From NCBI GenBank assembly GCA_018812355.1, contig JAHJDQ010000065.1, positions 1-7,052 of the forward strand: a stretch of 7,052 nt of DNA, given 5' to 3'. Shown piece after piece: positions 4,900 to 7,052 of this stretch (positions within the stretch are counted from its first letter, which is position 1; each line of letters opens with the position of its first letter). The notes under the pieces are model-generated. The model worked only from the letters and a program-made list of their open reading frames with translations, ran no database searches and was not told the origin of the DNA. Both the position numbers and the translations under genes were made by a program. The stretch comes from Nanobdellota archaeon (GTDB taxonomy: Archaea; Nanobdellota; Nanobdellia; Woesearchaeales; GW2011-AR9).

Positions 4900-6134
4900 A
4901 TAACCGTAATTGTGTTGACTTTTTCAATTCTGTCTGTCACATATTCATGTTTTAATAAATGTGTTAAGTAATCGTTTAATTTAGGTCGGTTAATTTTTAT
5001 TTTAGCATACAATTGTTTATTTTTAACGAAATTATTTTTGTTTCGCCTTTTAAAATCTTGGACGAATTGTTTCATTTCTAAAGGTGGTCCTGCACGTACT
5101 TCAAACTTAGCCAGTTCTTTTTTGGCTAAGAAGAAATAAAACTTATCCCAGTCCCAGCCTGATTTTTTAATCGCAAAAGGTTGCAATTGTTTTTCGATGA
5201 AGTTGAAAGCTTTCAATAATTTTCCGCCGATGACATCATTCTTTCCACTAAGTGGTTTCACTTCCAGATAAACAAGATTTTGTTTCTTTTTTTCAGCTTC
5301 TTTTTTTAGTTCGGCGAAATTGAGTTCTTTCTTAATGAAAAATTTCGCTTGTGGTTTTTTAAGATACTCTCGGGCTAATTTACGAAATAAATTATATTTT
5401 TCTAATCCTAAAGCAGCGGCTGCGTTCCTGCTTTTATCGACCGGATCGATAACGATTAAAGGCGAGTTTAATTTAGATTTATTTAAATGAAATAGGGCCA
5501 TCTTTTTCTGGTAATATTTTTCCGGATCGATGATTGCTTTGGTTTTCCATTTCTGACTGGCTTTAAGTAGCTTTTCAAATGAACCGTAATGACTGATGAG
5601 GATTTCCAAAACATAACCACTAAAACCAGTGAGGTGTGATTCTGCTCCGTATAAATTGTTGGCTCGACAGAATTGTTTGACTAATCTGATTTCATCTTTC
5701 TTGCCTTTTCCTTTCTTATTAACCCAAACGGAATGTAAAGGAGAGATATCAGTAATGTTTAGCGCTTTCTCGGCCTTATTTATTTTGAGGATAGGAATAA
5801 TTTCAAAAATGTACTTTTCATGTTTCAGTTGGAAATAGTCACGGCTACCGTGTAAACGAGAGATTCTGGTTTTAGGAAAGGCTTGTTTCAGTTTAGTTTG
5901 TAATAAATTGGTAAGTTGGGCTGATTTCAGAGCATGTTGTTTGAAATCGAACATTACAAAAATGTCGATATCATGATTTCCTGCTAACCAAGTATCTTTT
6001 TTTCCGGAACCGCCCAGAATGGCATGGGCGTTGGTTAGTTTAGTATTAAGTTTTTGGAGAAAAGTGGTTGATACCGTTTTGAAATGATCTCGTTCTTGTT
6101 TATTAGGCTTGATTTTCTGAAGTACTTCTTGCAT
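4896..6134 (-). CDS. cca: CCA-adding enzyme, archaeal class I tRNA nucleotidyltransferase
   Basis: A 412-residue enzyme that adds or repairs the 3'-terminal CCA of tRNAs using CTP and ATP. The nucleotidyltransferase head has LGGSGKKDTW (residues 40-49) and GNHDIDIFV, with catalytic D55 and D57. The third acidic residue is probably E111 (FEIIPIL), where Archaeoglobus has Asp. Then come the archaeal signatures DEIRLVKQF, LYGAESHLTGFSGYVLEILISHYGSF and VIDPVDKSRNAAAAL, and a long C-terminal tRNA-binding domain. Archaeal enzymes are about 400-440 residues. A TTG at 6191 would add 19 residues, but the ATG at 6134 gives the family's usual beginning (MQEVLQKIKPNKQERDHF) and lies 26 nt after a TTTATATA box, so a leaderless start there is preferred. 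It is a housekeeping gene transcribed alone, divergent from the zinc-ribbon gene. Confidence 0.95.
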   Translation of the reverse strand: MQEVLQKIKPNKQERDHFKTVSTTFLQKLNTKLTNAHAILGGSGKKDTWLAGNHDIDIFVMFDFKQHALKSAQLTNLLQTKLKQAFPKTRISRLHGSRDYFQLKHEKYIFEIIPILKINKAEKALNITDISPLHSVWVNKKGKGKKDEIRLVKQFCRANNLYGAESHLTGFSGYVLEILISHYGSFEKLLKASQKWKTKAIIDPEKYYQKKMALFHLNKSKLNSPLIVIDPVDKSRNAAAALGLEKYNLFRKLAREYLKKPQAKFFIKKELNFAELKKEAEKKKQNLVYLEVKPLSGKNDVIGGKLLKAFNFIEKQLQPFAIKKSGWDWDKFYFFLAKKELAKFEVRAGPPLEMKQFVQDFKRRNKNNFVKNKQLYAKIKINRPKLNDYLTHLLKHEYVTDRIEKVNTITVI

Positions 6135-6155
6135 AAGAGGATTAAAACTTGATTC

Positions 6156-6163
6156 TATATAAA
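6156..6163 (-). promoter_or_regulatory. TATA box of cca
   Basis: On the minus strand this reads TTTATATA, centred about 26 nt before the ATG at 6134. It lies inside the longer reading from 6191, which argues that those 19 codons are promoter, not protein. Confidence 0.7.
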
Positions 6164-6191
6164 TTTTGTTTAATGAGAGGGGTGACAACAA

Positions 6192-6200
6192 TTTTTTAAA
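6192..6200 (+). promoter_or_regulatory. TATA-like box of the double zinc-ribbon gene
   Basis: TTTTTTAAA is centred 27 nt before the ATG at 6223, predicting a leaderless transcript. It sits about 30 bp from the opposing cca TATA box in an 88-bp divergent promoter region. Confidence 0.5.
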
Positions 6201-6222
6201 CTTAAAGCGATTACTTGTATAA

Positions 6223-6516
6223 ATGGCTCAAATTAAAATTACCACGCGTTGTTTTCGCTGCCGGCAGGAAGTTGACCGTAATAATGTAAGAACTTATCCT
6301 ACGTTAAGTAAAGAGCCACGTTATGAATGTTATGATTGTTATCGTAGGAATAAACGAGAGCCTTTATTGGCAGGAGTTGAAGCGGTGCCATTAAAAAAAG
6401 AATTTCTTTGTGAGAGATGTAATTATCGTTTTAAATCAAAATTAAAAATGTGTCCCTTATGTAGTAAGGGTGATTATTTAATCGGTGGAACGATAACGGT
6501 TAGGGATTTATTGTGA
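6223..6516 (+). CDS. Small protein with two CxxC...CxxC zinc ribbons
   Basis: A 97-residue soluble protein with four CxxC knuckles. C10/C13 pair with C36/C39 in the N-terminal ribbon (RCFRC ... ECYDC). C63/C66 pair with C77/C80 in the C-terminal ribbon (LCERC ... MCPLC). The spacing suits two separate zinc-binding ribbons. The linker holds basic residues (YRRNKREP), and the protein ends in a short beta-rich segment (YLIGGTITVRDLL). I do not recognise a named family. Such proteins in archaea are usually involved in nucleic-acid or translation-related binding. It is transcribed divergently from cca through an 88-bp gap, and a large hairpin follows 8 bp after its stop. Confidence 0.82.
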   Translation: MAQIKITTRCFRCRQEVDRNNVRTYPTLSKEPRYECYDCYRRNKREPLLAGVEAVPLKKEFLCERCNYRFKSKLKMCPLCSKGDYLIGGTITVRDLL

Positions 6517-6524
6517 TTTTGATA

Positions 6525-6600
6525 TAAAAGCACTACGCACGGCGCTTATTATGAGTTCTCTACGAGTTCTCATGCGCCTCCTTTGGCGGTAGTGCTTTTA
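6525..6600. other. 76-bp nested hairpin: terminator or small structured RNA
   Basis: TAAAAGCACTAC (6525-6536) and GTAGTGCTTTTA (6589-6600) form a perfect 12-bp outer stem. Inside, GGCGC (6541-6545) pairs with GCGCC (6574-6578), ATGAG (6551-6555) with CTCAT (6569-6573), and CTC (6558-6560) with GAG (6564-6566) around a TAC loop. An alternative CGCC-TCCTTT-GGCG hairpin (6575-6588) competes with the GGCGC stem. The right arm runs into a T-rich tail (6596-6606), so read on the plus strand it would make a terminator for the zinc-ribbon gene. Its size and unusually GC-rich interior exceed what termination needs, so a small RNA or a mobile repeat unit are alternatives. Confidence 0.6.
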
Positions 6601-6617
6601 TTTTTGTTATAGAAAAG

Positions 6618-6624
6618 TTTATTA
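6618..6624 (+). promoter_or_regulatory. Possible TATA box of the right-edge membrane protein gene
   Basis: TTTATTA is centred 26 nt before the ATG at 6647, with no Shine-Dalgarno in between. It matches the leaderless spacing of the neighbouring genes but is a weak TATA match. Confidence 0.4.
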
Positions 6625-6646
6625 CTAAAAAAAATATTCTAAGACT

Positions 6647-7052
6647 ATGTTTAAACTGAAACTTAACTATTCACCAAAATTTTATGCTGGAGTGGTTATT
6701 TTTGCTTTAAATTTTGTGATTGGAGCAATTGCTAAAATTATCTTTTTTTTCCATTTTAATGATCCTTTCTGGAGATGGTTTGCAATTATTATTTATATGA
6801 TATCTTTTGGAATGTTAGTATTAGGGGTGTGGTGGATTGGTAAAGAATATACAGCGGCTTTGCGAAAGTATTTTAGTTATAAATTTTATCAGGAATCGTT
6901 AATGAAAAGTACAAAAAAAATGATGCGTGCTGGTGCAAAGGGAACGAGAGCGATGGGAAGGAAGACAATTGCCGTTGGTGGTCAGATGAAAAGAAGATCC
7001 AGAGTTGTTGGCGGAAAGGTTAAAAGTCGGTTGAAAAGGAGAAAAAATGGAT
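6647..7052 (+). CDS. Membrane protein with two helices and a basic tail (partial, runs off the right edge)
   Basis: An ATG at 6647 opens a frame without stops to the window end, giving 135 residues. After a short N-terminal segment (MFKLKLNYSP) there are two hydrophobic helices, about residues 12-35 and 43-65, joined by a short loop (HFNDPFWRW). From residue 66 the chain is soluble and becomes strongly basic and Gly/Met-rich (MKSTKKMMRAGAKG, RRSRVVGGKVKSRLKRRK). By the positive-inside rule both ends would lie in the cytosol, where the tail could bind nucleic acid or lipid head groups. I do not recognise the family. The length of the missing C-terminal part is unknown. Confidence 0.75.
   Translation, partial: MFKLKLNYSPKFYAGVVIFALNFVIGAIAKIIFFFHFNDPFWRWFAIIIYMISFGMLVLGVWWIGKEYTAALRKYFSYKFYQESLMKSTKKMMRAGAKGTRAMGRKTIAVGGQMKRRSRVVGGKVKSRLKRRKNG

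Noticed and set aside
5629..5838. Plus-strand open frame of 69 codons
   Set aside because: It is antisense to the conserved core of the CCA-adding enzyme and is a frame shadow.
6525..6600. Integron attC site
   Set aside because: The palindromic shape invites the idea, but the conserved RYYYAAC/GTTRRRY end boxes are absent and no integrase is nearby.

Overview
The window is AT-rich DNA that looks archaeal, most likely from a small-genome DPANN-type lineage (Woesearchaeota/Pacearchaeota-like). The lineage is an inference. It rests on four things: an archaeal class I CCA-adding enzyme, archaeal TATA boxes placed about 25-30 nt before start codons so that several mRNAs look leaderless, small zinc-ribbon and lysine-rich proteins, and a ferritin-like/VIT1 fusion.

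Positions 1-2562 (minus strand) hold a compact operon of at least six genes. In transcription order these are a small cytosolic thioredoxin, a CcdA/DsbD-like membrane protein with its own exported thioredoxin domain, an ArsR-family repressor, a DUF2703-like thioredoxin-fold protein, a small redox-active-disulfide protein, and a lipoprotein cut off by the window edge. Four of the five junctions are 4-bp ATGA overlaps and the fifth is a 5-bp gap. The TATA box, a perfect 11-8-11 inverted repeat and the predicted transcription start are superimposed upstream of the first gene, which is what ArsR-type autorepression would require. The gene set reads as a thiol-electron relay from cytosol to cell exterior, switched on by a metal(loid) or thiol-reactive signal. 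The actual inducer is not visible.

Positions 2563-2936 hold no clear protein gene. They contain a 227-nt segment closed by a perfect 10-bp inverted repeat, with a TATA-like box at the right distance upstream and a T-rich run downstream. This is a candidate structured RNA or leader, or alternatively a small inverted-repeat element. A 55-codon ORF lies antisense to part of it. A 61-residue lysine-rich basic protein follows.

Positions 3219-4899 (plus strand) carry two membrane proteins that suggest metal handling: a ferritin-like domain fused to a VIT1/CCC1-type transporter, and an eight-helix ZIP-like protein whose usual metal ligands look degenerate. A 57-bp direct repeat flanks the VIT1 gene. 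It consists of the 3' end of the lysine-rich gene plus its downstream flank, and the second copy has lost the stop codon.

Positions 4896-7052 carry the CCA-adding enzyme (minus strand, overlapping the ZIP-like gene tail to tail). Next come a divergently transcribed double zinc-ribbon protein, an elaborate 76-bp hairpin, and a membrane protein with a basic tail that runs off the right edge. TATA positions and family alignment support moving three annotated starts inward: the operon's thioredoxin to 2515, the ZIP-like gene to 4216, and the CCA enzyme to 6134.
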